The notes beneath the pieces were generated by a model that was not told where the DNA came from, made no database searches, and saw nothing but the letters and a program-made list of their open reading frames with translations. The position numbers and the translations under genes were made by a program. Positions 56,223 to 64,000 of a DNA stretch of 64,000 bases are shown here, in pieces; positions within the stretch are counted from its first letter, which is position 1, and the number at the start of each line of letters is the position of its first letter. This DNA comes from Phycicoccus endophyticus. GTDB taxonomy: Bacteria; Actinomycetota; Actinomycetes; Actinomycetales; Dermatophilaceae. The stretch lies in NCBI RefSeq assembly GCF_011326735.1, contig NZ_JAANCN010000004.1, positions 124,001 through 188,000 of the forward strand, given 5' to 3'.

Positions 56223-57526
56223 GCGCGGGTCTGCTCGTGGCGGGCGAGGACGACGAGCGCCGCCGTCCAGGCGAGCGGGGCCACCGCCGCCGGACGGCCG
56301 TCGTGGAGCACCTTCTCGGGGAAGGAGCCGGCGGGTGTGCGGTGGCGACCGAGCCAGTCGAGCAGGGGCGTGGCCCTGCTCTCGTACCCGTTGGCCGCCC
56401 AGGCGAGCGCGAACAGGGCCGTCTCCGGCGTCCAGCTGATGCCGTCCTGCTTCCACCCCGCTCCGGGCGCCAGACCGCCCGCGGGGCGGCCCATCGCCGT
56501 CTGCGCCCGGTCGACGGCCTCGATCACGGACAGCCGCGGGTGGCGGGGGCCCACCGGCGCGACGAGGAAGGTGACGGCGGCGTCGGGCAGCCCACCGACC
56601 TGGCGCGGGTAGCCCTGCGCCCCGAACTGCTCGTGCACCGGGCCGTCGAGCTGCTCGGCGGCCTCCCCCGCCTGCTCGGCGAGTGCGCTCTCCCCGACGA
56701 GCGGGAGCACCGCGGCCGCCGCCCGCAGACCGGTGAGCACGACGGCCGCGGTCCCGAGGGTGAGCCGGTCCTCGGCGAGCTCCCAGTAGTCCGAGGACGC
56801 GGGCGGCAGCCCGGTCACCGGGTCGCGGATCGTGAGGAGCAGCCGCGTGCTGCGGGTCAGCATGCCGCTCAGCGGCCCGAGCAGCTGCTCCGCACGGCCC
56901 GGGGTCGCCTCGGCCAGCTCGTGCGCGGCCCACAGGGCCCATCCGGTGCCGTCGAGCTGCATCGGGCGGTCGTCCGGCGCCCTCCCGGTCCGGGTGTCGT
57001 AGCGCGCCTCGAACCACCCGTCCGAGGCCTGCACCCGCTGCAGCCACGCCAGCTGGACCCCGGCCTCCTGCGGGCGACCGAGGCGGGCCAGGGCGGAGAC
57101 GACGAAGGCGACGTCCCGGGGCCAGGCGTAGCGCCAGCGCGAGGACCATCCCGCCACGCCGACGGGCAGGCCCACGGTGAGGACCCGCAGGTCGAGCAGG
57201 GCCGAGTGCAGCAGCGCGTCCCCGTCCGCGAGCCGTTGCGTCGCCCAGCCCGCGCAGCCGCGGACCCAGGCCTCCTCCTCGTCGACGAGCCGGGCCCGGC
57301 GACGGGCACTCGCCAGCACCCTCGTCCCGGGCACCAGCAGGTCCGCGCGCCCGGCGGGCACGAGCTCGCGCACGCCGGGGGCGGCGAGCGCGACCGTGTC
57401 GCTGTAGAGCGGGACGACGGCGTGCCGGGCCCGCGCGAGCGCGGCACCCCCGGCGAGGCCCCCACCGAGGGCCAGCGAGACACCACCGAGGACGATCCCT
57501 CGGCGGGTCACCGGCGCATGCTTCAC
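56219..57526 (-). CDS. Tat-exported GH15-like (glucoamylase-type) protein
   Basis: The 435-aa protein carries a twin-arginine-type signal (VTRRGIVLGGVSLALGGGLAGGAALA, Arg8-Arg9). The mature part has the (alpha/alpha)6 signature of GH15: WRYAWPRDVAFVVSALARLG, DGTGWALWAAHELAEA and the C-terminal GISWTPETALFALAWAANG. GH15 enzymes are glucoamylases, trehalases and dextranases; catalytic glutamates should be in the DGTGW and WTPE segments but the assignment is tentative. The GTG at 57526 is chosen since TAGCGT lies 7 nt upstream. It is coupled to the downstream membrane protein. Confidence 0.82.
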   Translation of the reverse strand: MKHAPVTRRGIVLGGVSLALGGGLAGGAALARARHAVVPLYSDTVALAAPGVRELVPAGRADLLVPGTRVLASARRRARLVDEEEAWVRGCAGWATQRLADGDALLHSALLDLRVLTVGLPVGVAGWSSRWRYAWPRDVAFVVSALARLGRPQEAGVQLAWLQRVQASDGWFEARYDTRTGRAPDDRPMQLDGTGWALWAAHELAEATPGRAEQLLGPLSGMLTRSTRLLLTIRDPVTGLPPASSDYWELAEDRLTLGTAAVVLTGLRAAAAVLPLVGESALAEQAGEAAEQLDGPVHEQFGAQGYPRQVGGLPDAAVTFLVAPVGPRHPRLSVIEAVDRAQTAMGRPAGGLAPGAGWKQDGISWTPETALFALAWAANGYESRATPLLDWLGRHRTPAGSFPEKVLHDGRPAAVAPLAWTAALVVLARHEQTRA

Positions 57527-57533
57527 GACAGGC

Positions 57534-57539
57534 ACGCTA
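57534..57539 (-). promoter_or_regulatory. GH15-like gene -10 element (leaderless)
   Basis: TAGCGT on the minus strand lies 7 nt before the GTG at 57526; it rules out the in-frame GTG at 57535, which overlaps it. Confidence 0.55.
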
Positions 57540-57679
57540 TCCCGCGCCCCGCCACGCGCCCACCGACCGCCGTGAGCAGGGTCACGGGGTGAGCGCCGTC
57601 TCAGCAGGTACCGGCCGGTAGCGCCGCCCAGTAGGTTCGCGCAGAGCCCCCGAGCCCGACCTCAAGGAGCACGACCCGC

Positions 57680-59020
57680 ATGGACCAGATCCTTCAGGCC
57701 ATCCTCTCCGGTGACCGCACCGCCGAGACCTACACGGGCCTCGCCGTCCCCGACAGCTACCGGGCGGCCACGGTGCACAAGGACGAGGTCGACCTGTTCG
57801 AGGGGCTGGCGACCAAGGAGAAGGACCCGCGGCGGTCGCTGCACGTCGAGCAGGTCCCCGTCCCCGAGCTGGCGCCCGGCGAGGCCCTCGTCGCGGTGAT
57901 GGCCAGCGCCATCAACTACAACACGGTGTGGACCTCGATCTTCGAGCCGGTCCCGACGTTCGGCTTCCTCGAGCGCTACGGCCGCACCTCGGAGTTCGCC
58001 AAGCGACACGACCTGCCCTACCACGTCGTCGGCTCCGACCTGTCGGGAGTCGTCCTGCGCACCGGGCCGGGGGTGACCAAGTGGCGCCCGGGCACCGAGG
58101 TCGTCGCGCACTGCCTCTCGGTCGAGCTCGAGGACGCCGAGGGCCACGACGACACGATGATGGACCCGCAGCAGCGCATCTGGGGGTTCGAGACCAACTT
58201 CGGCGGGCTCGCCGAGCTGGCCGTCGTCAAGGCCAACCAGCTGATGCCCAAGCCGGCCCACCTCACCTGGGAGGAGGCCGCCTCCCCCGGGCTGGTCAAC
58301 TCCACCGCCTACCGGCAGCTGGTGAGCAAGAACGGCGCCCACATGAAGCTCGGCGACCGGGTGCTCATCTGGGGTGCCTCCGGCGGGCTGGGCTCGTACG
58401 CGACCCAGATGGCCCTCGCCGGCGGCGCGACCCCCGTGTGCGTCGTCTCCTCACCGGAGAAGGCACAGATCTGCCGGGCGATGGGCGCCGAGCTGATCAT
58501 CGACCGCTCGGCCGAGGGCTACCGCTTCTGGAACGACGAGGGCACCGCCCAGGACCCCAAGGAGTGGCAGCGGCTCGGGAAGCGGATCCGCGAGCTCACC
58601 GGCGGGCACGACGTCGACATCGTCTTCGAGCACCCCGGGCGCGAGACCTTCGGCGCCAGCGTCTACGTCGCGCGCAAGGGCGGGACGATCGTCACCTGCG
58701 CCTCGACCTCGGGCTACCTGCACGAGTACGACAACCGCTACCTGTGGATGAACCTCAAGCGGATCGTCTCGAGCCACTTCGCGAACTACCGCGAGGCCTG
58801 GGAGGCCAACGACCTGATCGACCGCGGCATCGTCCACCCGACGCTCTCGCGGACCTACCGGCTCGACGAGGTCGGGCAGGCGGCCCTCGACGTCCACCGC
58901 AACGCCCACCAGGGCAAGGTCGGTGTGCTCACGCTCGCGCCCGAGGAGGGCCTCGGCGTCACCGACCCCGACAAGCGGGCGCGCTTCGAGGCGGAGATCA
59001 ACCGCTTCCGCGACACCTGA
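57680..59020 (+). CDS. ccr: Crotonyl-CoA carboxylase/reductase
   Basis: Ccr reductively carboxylates crotonyl-CoA to ethylmalonyl-CoA using NADPH and CO2. The 446-aa medium-chain dehydrogenase-fold protein keeps the CO2-binding residues known from the Kitasatospora enzyme: Asn81 (INYNTVW), Phe170-Glu171 (GFETNFGG) and His366 (SSHFANY). The NADPH loop is WGASGGLGSYATQMA (231-245). The ATG at 57680 has an AAGGAG SD; TAGGTT at 57631-57636 is a plausible -10. Ccr supplies extender units for polyketides or runs the ethylmalonyl-CoA pathway for acetate assimilation. The acyl-CoA genes nearby favour the latter. Confidence 0.96.
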   Translation: MDQILQAILSGDRTAETYTGLAVPDSYRAATVHKDEVDLFEGLATKEKDPRRSLHVEQVPVPELAPGEALVAVMASAINYNTVWTSIFEPVPTFGFLERYGRTSEFAKRHDLPYHVVGSDLSGVVLRTGPGVTKWRPGTEVVAHCLSVELEDAEGHDDTMMDPQQRIWGFETNFGGLAELAVVKANQLMPKPAHLTWEEAASPGLVNSTAYRQLVSKNGAHMKLGDRVLIWGASGGLGSYATQMALAGGATPVCVVSSPEKAQICRAMGAELIIDRSAEGYRFWNDEGTAQDPKEWQRLGKRIRELTGGHDVDIVFEHPGRETFGASVYVARKGGTIVTCASTSGYLHEYDNRYLWMNLKRIVSSHFANYREAWEANDLIDRGIVHPTLSRTYRLDEVGQAALDVHRNAHQGKVGVLTLAPEEGLGVTDPDKRARFEAEINRFRDT

Positions 59021-59028
59021 GCGGCGCC

Positions 59029-59048
59029 GGCGCCCGTGTCCGGGCGCC
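59029..59048 (+). terminator. Terminator hairpin after ccr
   Basis: GGCGCCCG-TGTC-CGGGCGCC is a perfect 8-bp stem with a 4-nt loop, 9 nt after the ccr stop; there is no T-tract. A TAGGGT -10-like hexamer for the next gene follows at 59053-59058. Confidence 0.6.
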
Positions 59049-59076
59049 CCACTAGGGTGTGCCCCGGAGGTGGGAC

Positions 59077-60297
59077 GTGCGACTGACGACGGTCTGGGGG
59101 CCGGTCTCCCGGTGGGGGGACTACCGACGGCGGCAGCGCCGCGCCCTCGAGCAGAGCAACCGCATCGACCGCACCGGCTGGTCCGGGTCCTCCGCCGCCG
59201 GAGAGGAGCATGCCTCGGCCTCGGGCCAGCGGCGCTACGGCGGCCTCGGCGAGCCCCTGAACCGGCACTCCCCGTTCTACATCGGCTTCTTCGGCGCCCT
59301 CGGGGCGCTGCTCGCGTGGGCGCTGTGGACCACCCTCGGCCGGGCGGCGACGGCCATCACCCTGCTGCTCGTCTCGTTCGTGCTCGCCCTCGCCCTCAAC
59401 CCGATCGTCGACCGGCTGGCCGCGGGCCGGCGGATGCCGCGGGGAGCGGCCGTGGGCGTGGTCTTCGCCGGGCTCGTTGGGGCGTTCGTCCTCATCGGCC
59501 TGGTCATCGTGCCGCCGGTCGTCGCCCAGGGCACGGCCCTCGGCGAGCAGACCCCGCAGTACGTCCAGGACCTGCTCGACGCCCGATGGCTGCGCGACCT
59601 CGACCAGCACTACGACGTCGTCGACCGGCTGCGCGAGCAGCTGACGAGCCGGCTGACCGACCAGAGCTTCGTCGAGGGGGTGCTCGGCGGCATCCTCGGC
59701 GCCGGCATGGCCGTGGTCACCGGCACCTTCCAGGTCCTCACGGTGCTCGTGCTCACCCTCTACCTGCTCGCGTCGCTGCCGGGCGTCAAGAGCGCCGCCT
59801 ACGCGCTCGTGCCGGCCAGCCGCCGCGAGCGGGTGGTCTCCCTGTCGGAGGAGATCATGCGCCGCGTCGGCTCCTACGCCATCGGCCAGGTCGCGATCGC
59901 CACCCTCAACGGCGTCGCGTCCTGGGTGATGATGTCGCTCGTCGGCATCCCCTACCCCGTCGTGCTCGCGGTGACCGTCGGCCTGCTCGGTCTCATCCCG
60001 ATGGTCGGCGCGACCCTCGGGGCCGGCGTCGTCACGCTCGTCGCGTTCTTCGACGAGCCGCGCAAGGCGCTCATCGCGCTCGTGTACTACGTCGTCTACC
60101 AGCAGGTGGAGAACTACGTCATCGCGCCGCGGGTCATGCAGCGCACCGTCTCGGTGCCGGGCACGGTCACCGTCGTCGCAGCCCTCGTCGGGGGTGCGCT
60201 CTTCGGGGTCCTCGGGGCGCTCCTCGCCATCCCGACGGCTGCCGGGCTGCTCCTGCTCTACCACGAGGTGCTCGTCCCGCGGCAGCGCCGGGCCTAG
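59077..60297 (+). CDS. AI-2E family permease-like transporter
   Basis: The 406-aa protein has a basic N-terminal tail (1-65) and seven to eight membrane segments, including IGFFGALGALLAWALW, ITLLLVSFVLALALNPIVDRL, VGVVFAGLVGAFVLIGLVIV and, near the C-terminus, the long conserved stretch GSYAIGQVAIATLNGVASWV...GLIPMVGATLGA. The family (formerly DUF20/UPF0118) contains TqsA and several Na+/H+ antiporters; substrate is unknown. The GTG at 59077 has a GGAGGT SD (59066-59071). It does not belong to an obvious operon. Confidence 0.87.
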   Translation: MRLTTVWGPVSRWGDYRRRQRRALEQSNRIDRTGWSGSSAAGEEHASASGQRRYGGLGEPLNRHSPFYIGFFGALGALLAWALWTTLGRAATAITLLLVSFVLALALNPIVDRLAAGRRMPRGAAVGVVFAGLVGAFVLIGLVIVPPVVAQGTALGEQTPQYVQDLLDARWLRDLDQHYDVVDRLREQLTSRLTDQSFVEGVLGGILGAGMAVVTGTFQVLTVLVLTLYLLASLPGVKSAAYALVPASRRERVVSLSEEIMRRVGSYAIGQVAIATLNGVASWVMMSLVGIPYPVVLAVTVGLLGLIPMVGATLGAGVVTLVAFFDEPRKALIALVYYVVYQQVENYVIAPRVMQRTVSVPGTVTVVAALVGGALFGVLGALLAIPTAAGLLLLYHEVLVPRQRRA

Positions 60298-60569
60298 GGC
60301 CGAGCGGCGTGGCGGGCGGCCCAGCAGCGCCCGTGCCAGTGCCGACGCTGCTCCAGGCCGCCGACACCGGTGGCCGGCCAGGCGACGACGTGCGGGGTTC
60401 CCGGAGGGATCGCCTGGTGGCAGCCCGGGCAGCGGTACTCGCGGCTCGAGGTGCTCCCGGTCAGCCGCCGCACGTGCCAGGGCACGCCGCGCCAGACCTC
60501 GGTGCGCACCTCGCTCGAGCCGGCGAGGGGGCGCCCGAGGTCGCGGCGGCGGCGGTTGGCGCGGGGCAC
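60294..60569 (-). CDS. Small zinc-binding-type protein of actinobacteria
   Basis: This 91-aa basic protein has a putative zinc site: Cys47 and Cys50 (REYRCPGCHQAI), His60, and His77/His79/Cys82 (RRHWHGRCW). Homologues in actinobacteria are often annotated as ATP/GTP-binding without evidence. The 30-residue Arg-rich N-terminus suggests nucleic-acid binding. The stop overlaps the convergent permease by 4 nt. The GTG start is the only candidate. Confidence 0.65.
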   Translation of the reverse strand: MPRANRRRRDLGRPLAGSSEVRTEVWRGVPWHVRRLTGSTSSREYRCPGCHQAIPPGTPHVVAWPATGVGGLEQRRHWHGRCWAARHAARP

Positions 60570-60584
60570 CCACCCAGTGTCCGC

Positions 60585-62987
60585 TCACCCCTCGGGCCGG
60601 ACGGGCGAGGGGTCCAGGGGCGGGCCGAGGGTGACCCGCGCCGGGTACCTGACCCCGGCGACGTCGACCTCCCACGCCCCCTCGCCCAGCCACGCCGGGG
60701 TGACCGGGACCTCGGCCTCCACCCGCGCCAGCCCCACCGCGGCGCCGAGGGTCCAGCCGTAGGAGCCCGAGCGCACCGCCCCGACGGGCACACCGTCGCG
60801 CAGCAGCACCTCCCCGTGGAACAGCAGCGGTTCGGGGTCGAGCAGGAGGACCGACACCAGCCGGCGCCGCGGTGCGGAGCCCGCACGCCCGGCCGAGCCG
60901 AGGTCGTCGGTGGTGTCCAGGTCCTCGCCGTACTCGGCACGTCCCTCCTCCAGGCGCAGGCTGTCCAGGGCGGCCAGCCCCACCGGGCGCAGACCGTAGG
61001 CCGCTCCGCAGCCCGCGAGCAGGTCCCACACGGCCGGTGCCGAGCCGGCCGGCACGTGCAGCTCCCACACCGCCCCACCGCCCGCAGCCGCGCGGACGAC
61101 CAGGGCCGGCACCCCGGCGACGTCGACCCGACGGGCCGCTCCCGCCGGGAACGCCTCCGGCCCGAACGCGCCCCCCGGCACGGCCGCCGCCAGCACGTCA
61201 CCGGCGGCCGGTCCGAGCAGGGCGAGCAGCGCCTCCTCGGTGCCCCGGTCGGTGACCGTCGCCTGCGCCTCGCCGAGGCCGCGCCGGAGCGCGCCGAGCA
61301 CCCGCCCGTGCTGGGTGCCGGAGGCCTGGAGGACCAGCTCCTCGGCCGAGAGCCGCAGGACGGCGACGTCGGCGAGCAGGTGCCCGTCCTCGTCGAGCCA
61401 GCTGGTCGAGCAGCGGTGGCCGTCCCGGCTGAGGTCCCCGGCCCCGAGCCGCGTGAGGACGCCGAGCGCGTCCGGACCGCGAAGCGTCAGGCGGGTGAGG
61501 AAGGACAGGTCGGCCAGCCCCGCGGCCTCGCGCGCGGCCCGGTGCTCGGCGGCCCACTGCTCGAACCACGGCGCCCGGCCCCACGTGGGCTCGGCCACCG
61601 GGTGCTCGCCGGGGCCGGCGTACCAGTGAGGCGACTCCCACCCCCCGACGTCGCGCAGGTGCCCACCGGCGGCGACGAGCCGGTCGTGGACCGGTGAGCG
61701 GAACACCCCGCGCGAGCTGCGCAGCTGCGTGCCGGGCGTGTGCGGCGCGTACACCGTGCCGAGGACCTCTTCGGTCCGTGCTCGCCGGTGCTCCGGCGCC
61801 AGCTGCCAGGACCGGAAGCGGGCGACGTCGATCGCGGCCACGTCGACGTCCGGGCGCCCCGCGAGGACCCAGTGGGCGAGGATCCGGCCGAGCCCGCCCG
61901 CGGAGAGCACCCCGACCGAGTTCAGCCCGGCGCACACGAAGTAGCCGTGCACCCCCGGCGCCTCGCCGACGGCCGGCGCGAGGTCCGGCGTGAAGGACTC
62001 CGGTCCGCAGAAGAAGGTCCGGATGCCCGCGGACCCCACGGCGGGCACCCGGCCGAGGGCGCGCTCGAGGAAGGGGGCCACCCGCTCCACGTCGGGCGCC
62101 AGGGTGCCGAAGGAGAAGTCGCGCGGGACGCCCTCGACCTTCCAGGCGGCGGCCCGGGGCTCGAAGAGGCCGACCATCATCCCGCCGCCCTCCTCGCGGT
62201 AGTAGCCGTAGGAGGCCGGGTCCTCGAGGACCGGCAGGTCGGGCGCCACGCCCGCCAGCGGCTCGGTGACGAGGTAGTAGTGCTCCGCGGCCTGGTTCGG
62301 GACGACGACGCCGCTGGCCTCGGCGAGCTCGCGGGCCCACATCCCGGCCGCGTTGACGACGACCTCGCACTCGATGCTGCCGCGCGCGGTGACCACCCCC
62401 GTCACCTCCTCGAGCGCGCCCCGGCGACGGGTGGTCACCGCCTCGACCGCCGTCCCCTCGACCACCCGCACCCCGAGCGCCCGGGCGCCCTTGGCGAGCG
62501 CCATCGTCAGGTCCACCGGGTTCACCCGGCCGTCGCCGGGGACGTGGAAGGCCCCGAGGAGGTCGTCGGTGCGGGCCAGCGGGAAGAGGTCGGCCACCTG
62601 CGCGGGAGAGACCTCCTCCACCTCGAGGCCGAGCCGGCGCTGGAAGGCGGCCACCCGCCGGTACTCCTCGAGCCGGTCGCGGTCGCTCGCCACCTCGAGC
62701 AGCCCCACCCGGCGCAGCCCGGTCGGCTGGCCGGTCTCGGCCTCGAGCCGCCCGTAGAGGTCGCGCGAGTCCAGCCGCAGCCGCGTGCTCGTCGCGCTGA
62801 AGGTCCCGAAGCAGGTCATCAGCCCCGCCGCGTGCCACGTCGTGCCCGAGGTCAGCCGGTCGCGCTCGAGGAGGAGGACGTCGCGCTCCCCCGCGTGCGC
62901 GAGGTGGTAGGCGACCGAGGCGCCGATGACCCCGCCACCGACGACGACCACCCGGGCCCGGCTCGGGAGCGGGGCGGTGGTGCTCAC
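60585..62987 (-). CDS. FAD-dependent dehydrogenase/GcvT fusion (dimethylglycine or sarcosine dehydrogenase-like)
   Basis: The 800-aa protein has an N-terminal DAO domain with the FAD motif VVVVGGGVIGASVAYHLAHAG, then SGTTWHAAGLM whose His corresponds to the covalent FAD attachment in dimethylglycine dehydrogenases. A FAO_M linker follows (about 375-425, VHDRLVAAGGHLRDVGGWESPHW), then a GCV_T folate-binding domain (430-690) and a GCV_T C-terminal domain (700-795). The predicted reaction is oxidative N-demethylation with transfer of the one-carbon unit to tetrahydrofolate. Electrons could go to EtfAB or O2. The GTG at 62987 has TAGGGT 7 nt upstream. Confidence 0.86.
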   Translation of the reverse strand: MSTTAPLPSRARVVVVGGGVIGASVAYHLAHAGERDVLLLERDRLTSGTTWHAAGLMTCFGTFSATSTRLRLDSRDLYGRLEAETGQPTGLRRVGLLEVASDRDRLEEYRRVAAFQRRLGLEVEEVSPAQVADLFPLARTDDLLGAFHVPGDGRVNPVDLTMALAKGARALGVRVVEGTAVEAVTTRRRGALEEVTGVVTARGSIECEVVVNAAGMWARELAEASGVVVPNQAAEHYYLVTEPLAGVAPDLPVLEDPASYGYYREEGGGMMVGLFEPRAAAWKVEGVPRDFSFGTLAPDVERVAPFLERALGRVPAVGSAGIRTFFCGPESFTPDLAPAVGEAPGVHGYFVCAGLNSVGVLSAGGLGRILAHWVLAGRPDVDVAAIDVARFRSWQLAPEHRRARTEEVLGTVYAPHTPGTQLRSSRGVFRSPVHDRLVAAGGHLRDVGGWESPHWYAGPGEHPVAEPTWGRAPWFEQWAAEHRAAREAAGLADLSFLTRLTLRGPDALGVLTRLGAGDLSRDGHRCSTSWLDEDGHLLADVAVLRLSAEELVLQASGTQHGRVLGALRRGLGEAQATVTDRGTEEALLALLGPAAGDVLAAAVPGGAFGPEAFPAGAARRVDVAGVPALVVRAAAGGGAVWELHVPAGSAPAVWDLLAGCGAAYGLRPVGLAALDSLRLEEGRAEYGEDLDTTDDLGSAGRAGSAPRRRLVSVLLLDPEPLLFHGEVLLRDGVPVGAVRSGSYGWTLGAAVGLARVEAEVPVTPAWLGEGAWEVDVAGVRYPARVTLGPPLDPSPVRPEG

Positions 62988-62994
62988 CGGCGTG

Positions 62995-63000
62995 ACCCTA
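62995..63000 (-). promoter_or_regulatory. FAD/GcvT gene -10 element (leaderless)
   Basis: TAGGGT on the minus strand lies 7 nt before the GTG at 62987. Confidence 0.5.
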
Positions 63001-63017
63001 CCGCCGGGTGCCGGCGC

Positions 63018-64000
63018 TCAGCCGTAGGTGCGGAACCCGCGCCCGCTCTTGCGCCCGAGGTAGCCCGCGGTCACGAGGTGCTCCAGCAGCGGCGCCGGGG
63101 CGTACCCGGGCTCACGCAGCTCGACGTACAGCTCGCGCTCGATGGCCAGCGAGACGTCGAGGCCGACGACGTCGAGCAGCTCGAAGGGCCCCATGGGCAG
63201 GCCGCAGCCGGTCTTCATCGCGGTGTCGATGTCGTCGGCGCTCGCGTAGTTCGCCTCGAGCATCTTCACCGCGTCGTTGAGGTAGGGGAAGAGCAGCGCG
63301 TTGACGATGAACCCACTGCGGTCGCCGCAGGTGACCGCGACCTTGCCGATCCGCCCACAGAGGTCCTGGACGGTCGCGAGCACCTCGGGTGCGGTGGAGA
63401 CGGTGTGCACGACCTCGACGAGCCGCATGACCTGGGCCGGGTTGAAGAAGTGCATCCCGATGACGTCCTGCGGGCGCGAGGTGACCTTGGCGCAGTCGAT
63501 GATCGGCAGCGAGGAGGTCGTCGTCGCGAGGACGGCCCCGGGCCGGCAGATCCGGTCGAGGTCGCGGAAGAGCTCCTGCTTGACGCCGAGGTCCTCGGCG
63601 ACCGCCTCGACCACGAGGTCGACCCCGGCGAGCGCCTCCCGGCCGGTGACGCCGGCCACCCGCCCGAGGAGCGCGTCGGCCGCCTCCTGGTCCATCCGCC
63701 CCTTCTCCACCGCCCGGGCGCAGCTGCGGCCGATCGCGGTGACGACGGCGGCGACCTTCTCCTCGGAGCGGGCCACGAACGTCACGGGGTAGCCCGCCTT
63801 GGCGAAGACCTCGATGATCCCGGTCGCCATCGTCCCGCTGCCGACGACGCCCACGGTGGCGACCTCGCGCAGGGCGATGCCGGCCGGGACGGCCCCGGAG
63901 GGGGTCTGGGCGTCCGGGACGACCTCCGGCGAGCCGGGCTCGGCGTAGGTGTAGAAGCCCCGCCCGGACTTGCGCCCGAGCATCCCGGCGCTGACCATCT
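63018..64000 (-). CDS. 3-Hydroxyacyl-CoA (3-hydroxybutyryl-CoA) dehydrogenase, two-module, 5' end missing
   Basis: The gene runs past the right edge. The visible part starts with the end of a first 3HCDH C-terminal domain (LGRKSGRGFYTYAEPG), then a complete second module: NAD motif VGVVGSGTMATGIIEVFAKAGY, catalytic His in GMHFFNPAQVMRLVEVV, and 3HCDH C-terminal domain ending in LGRKSGRGFRTYG. Repetition of LGRKSGRGF shows an internal duplication. The second module's HFFNPA is intact, so it is probably active. It oxidises or forms 3-hydroxybutyryl-CoA, upstream of crotonyl-CoA and Ccr. Confidence 0.9.
   Translation of the reverse strand, partial: MVSAGMLGRKSGRGFYTYAEPGSPEVVPDAQTPSGAVPAGIALREVATVGVVGSGTMATGIIEVFAKAGYPVTFVARSEEKVAAVVTAIGRSCARAVEKGRMDQEAADALLGRVAGVTGREALAGVDLVVEAVAEDLGVKQELFRDLDRICRPGAVLATTTSSLPIIDCAKVTSRPQDVIGMHFFNPAQVMRLVEVVHTVSTAPEVLATVQDLCGRIGKVAVTCGDRSGFIVNALLFPYLNDAVKMLEANYASADDIDTAMKTGCGLPMGPFELLDVVGLDVSLAIERELYVELREPGYAPAPLLEHLVTAGYLGRKSGRGFRTYG

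Overview
This window comes from a high-GC Gram-positive bacterium, an actinomycete. The evidence is uniformly GC-rich codon usage, frequent GTG starts, the GlgE alpha-glucan pathway, GatCAB, an NAD-dependent DNA ligase, and gene orders that I recall from Mycobacterium tuberculosis (gatC-gatA-gatB/ligA/Rv3015c-like/mnmA/iscS/etfAB, and glgB/glgE/glgP next to a thioredoxin-like gene, a thiolase and a methylmalonyl-CoA epimerase). The overall flavour is Intrasporangiaceae/Dermatophilaceae-like, but I cannot assign a genus. I see no rRNA, tRNA, CRISPR array, insertion sequence, phage gene or replication origin. Most of the window looks like ordinary chromosome.

Layout. 1-3.9 kb: branched-chain amino acid genes on the minus strand (ilvN partial, ilvB, ilvD). 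An ilvB leader carries a short Val/Leu-rich peptide followed by a terminator. 4-11 kb: sixA-like phosphatase, gatB-gatA-gatC, ligA, a DinB-fold protein. 11-13.3 kb: acyl-CoA ligase and a membrane protein on the plus strand. 13.3-20.5 kb: core MetE-like protein, pirin, DksA-like protein, mnmA, iscS, a VOC protein and etfA-etfB, all minus. 20.7-23.3 kb: DUF2254 membrane protein, enoyl-CoA hydratase, YbjN-like protein.

23.5-37.9 kb: storage-glucan block with glgX, a lactate-monooxygenase-like flavoenzyme, glgP, then the overlapping run glgE-treS-mak-glgB. 37.9-40.1 kb: a minus-strand sulfur cassette (SQR-like flavoprotein, single-Cys DsrC/TusE-like protein, DsrE-like protein) behind a promoter with two perfect palindromes. 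40.2 kb: phosphoglucomutase. 42-44.6 kb: an ABC-transporter cassette with one frameshifted membrane gene and a 17-residue upstream ORF. 44.8-48.2 kb: thioredoxin/TPR protein, lipoprotein plus membrane protein, MarR regulator. 48.2-51.5 kb: beta-phosphoglucomutase-like HAD protein with a GH65 phosphorylase. 51.5-64 kb: MeaB, thiolase, epimerase, an uncharacterised membrane phosphatase-like/GH15 pair, crotonyl-CoA carboxylase/reductase, AI-2E-family permease, FAD/GcvT demethylating enzyme and a two-module 3-hydroxyacyl-CoA dehydrogenase cut by the right edge.

How the parts fit. Trehalose is isomerised to maltose (TreS), phosphorylated (Mak), polymerised (GlgE), branched (GlgB), and later degraded by GlgP/GlgX; Pgm links glucose-1-P to glycolysis. 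GH65/HAD offers a second phosphorolytic route for a disaccharide. Ccr, thiolase, epimerase, MeaB and the hydroxyacyl-CoA dehydrogenase suggest C4/C5 acyl-CoA metabolism of the ethylmalonyl-CoA type. EtfAB could accept electrons from acyl-CoA or dimethylglycine-type dehydrogenases. A recurring feature is a TANNNT hexamer 6-8 nt upstream of the start codon (at least 14 genes), which predicts many leaderless mRNAs. I used it to choose several starts.
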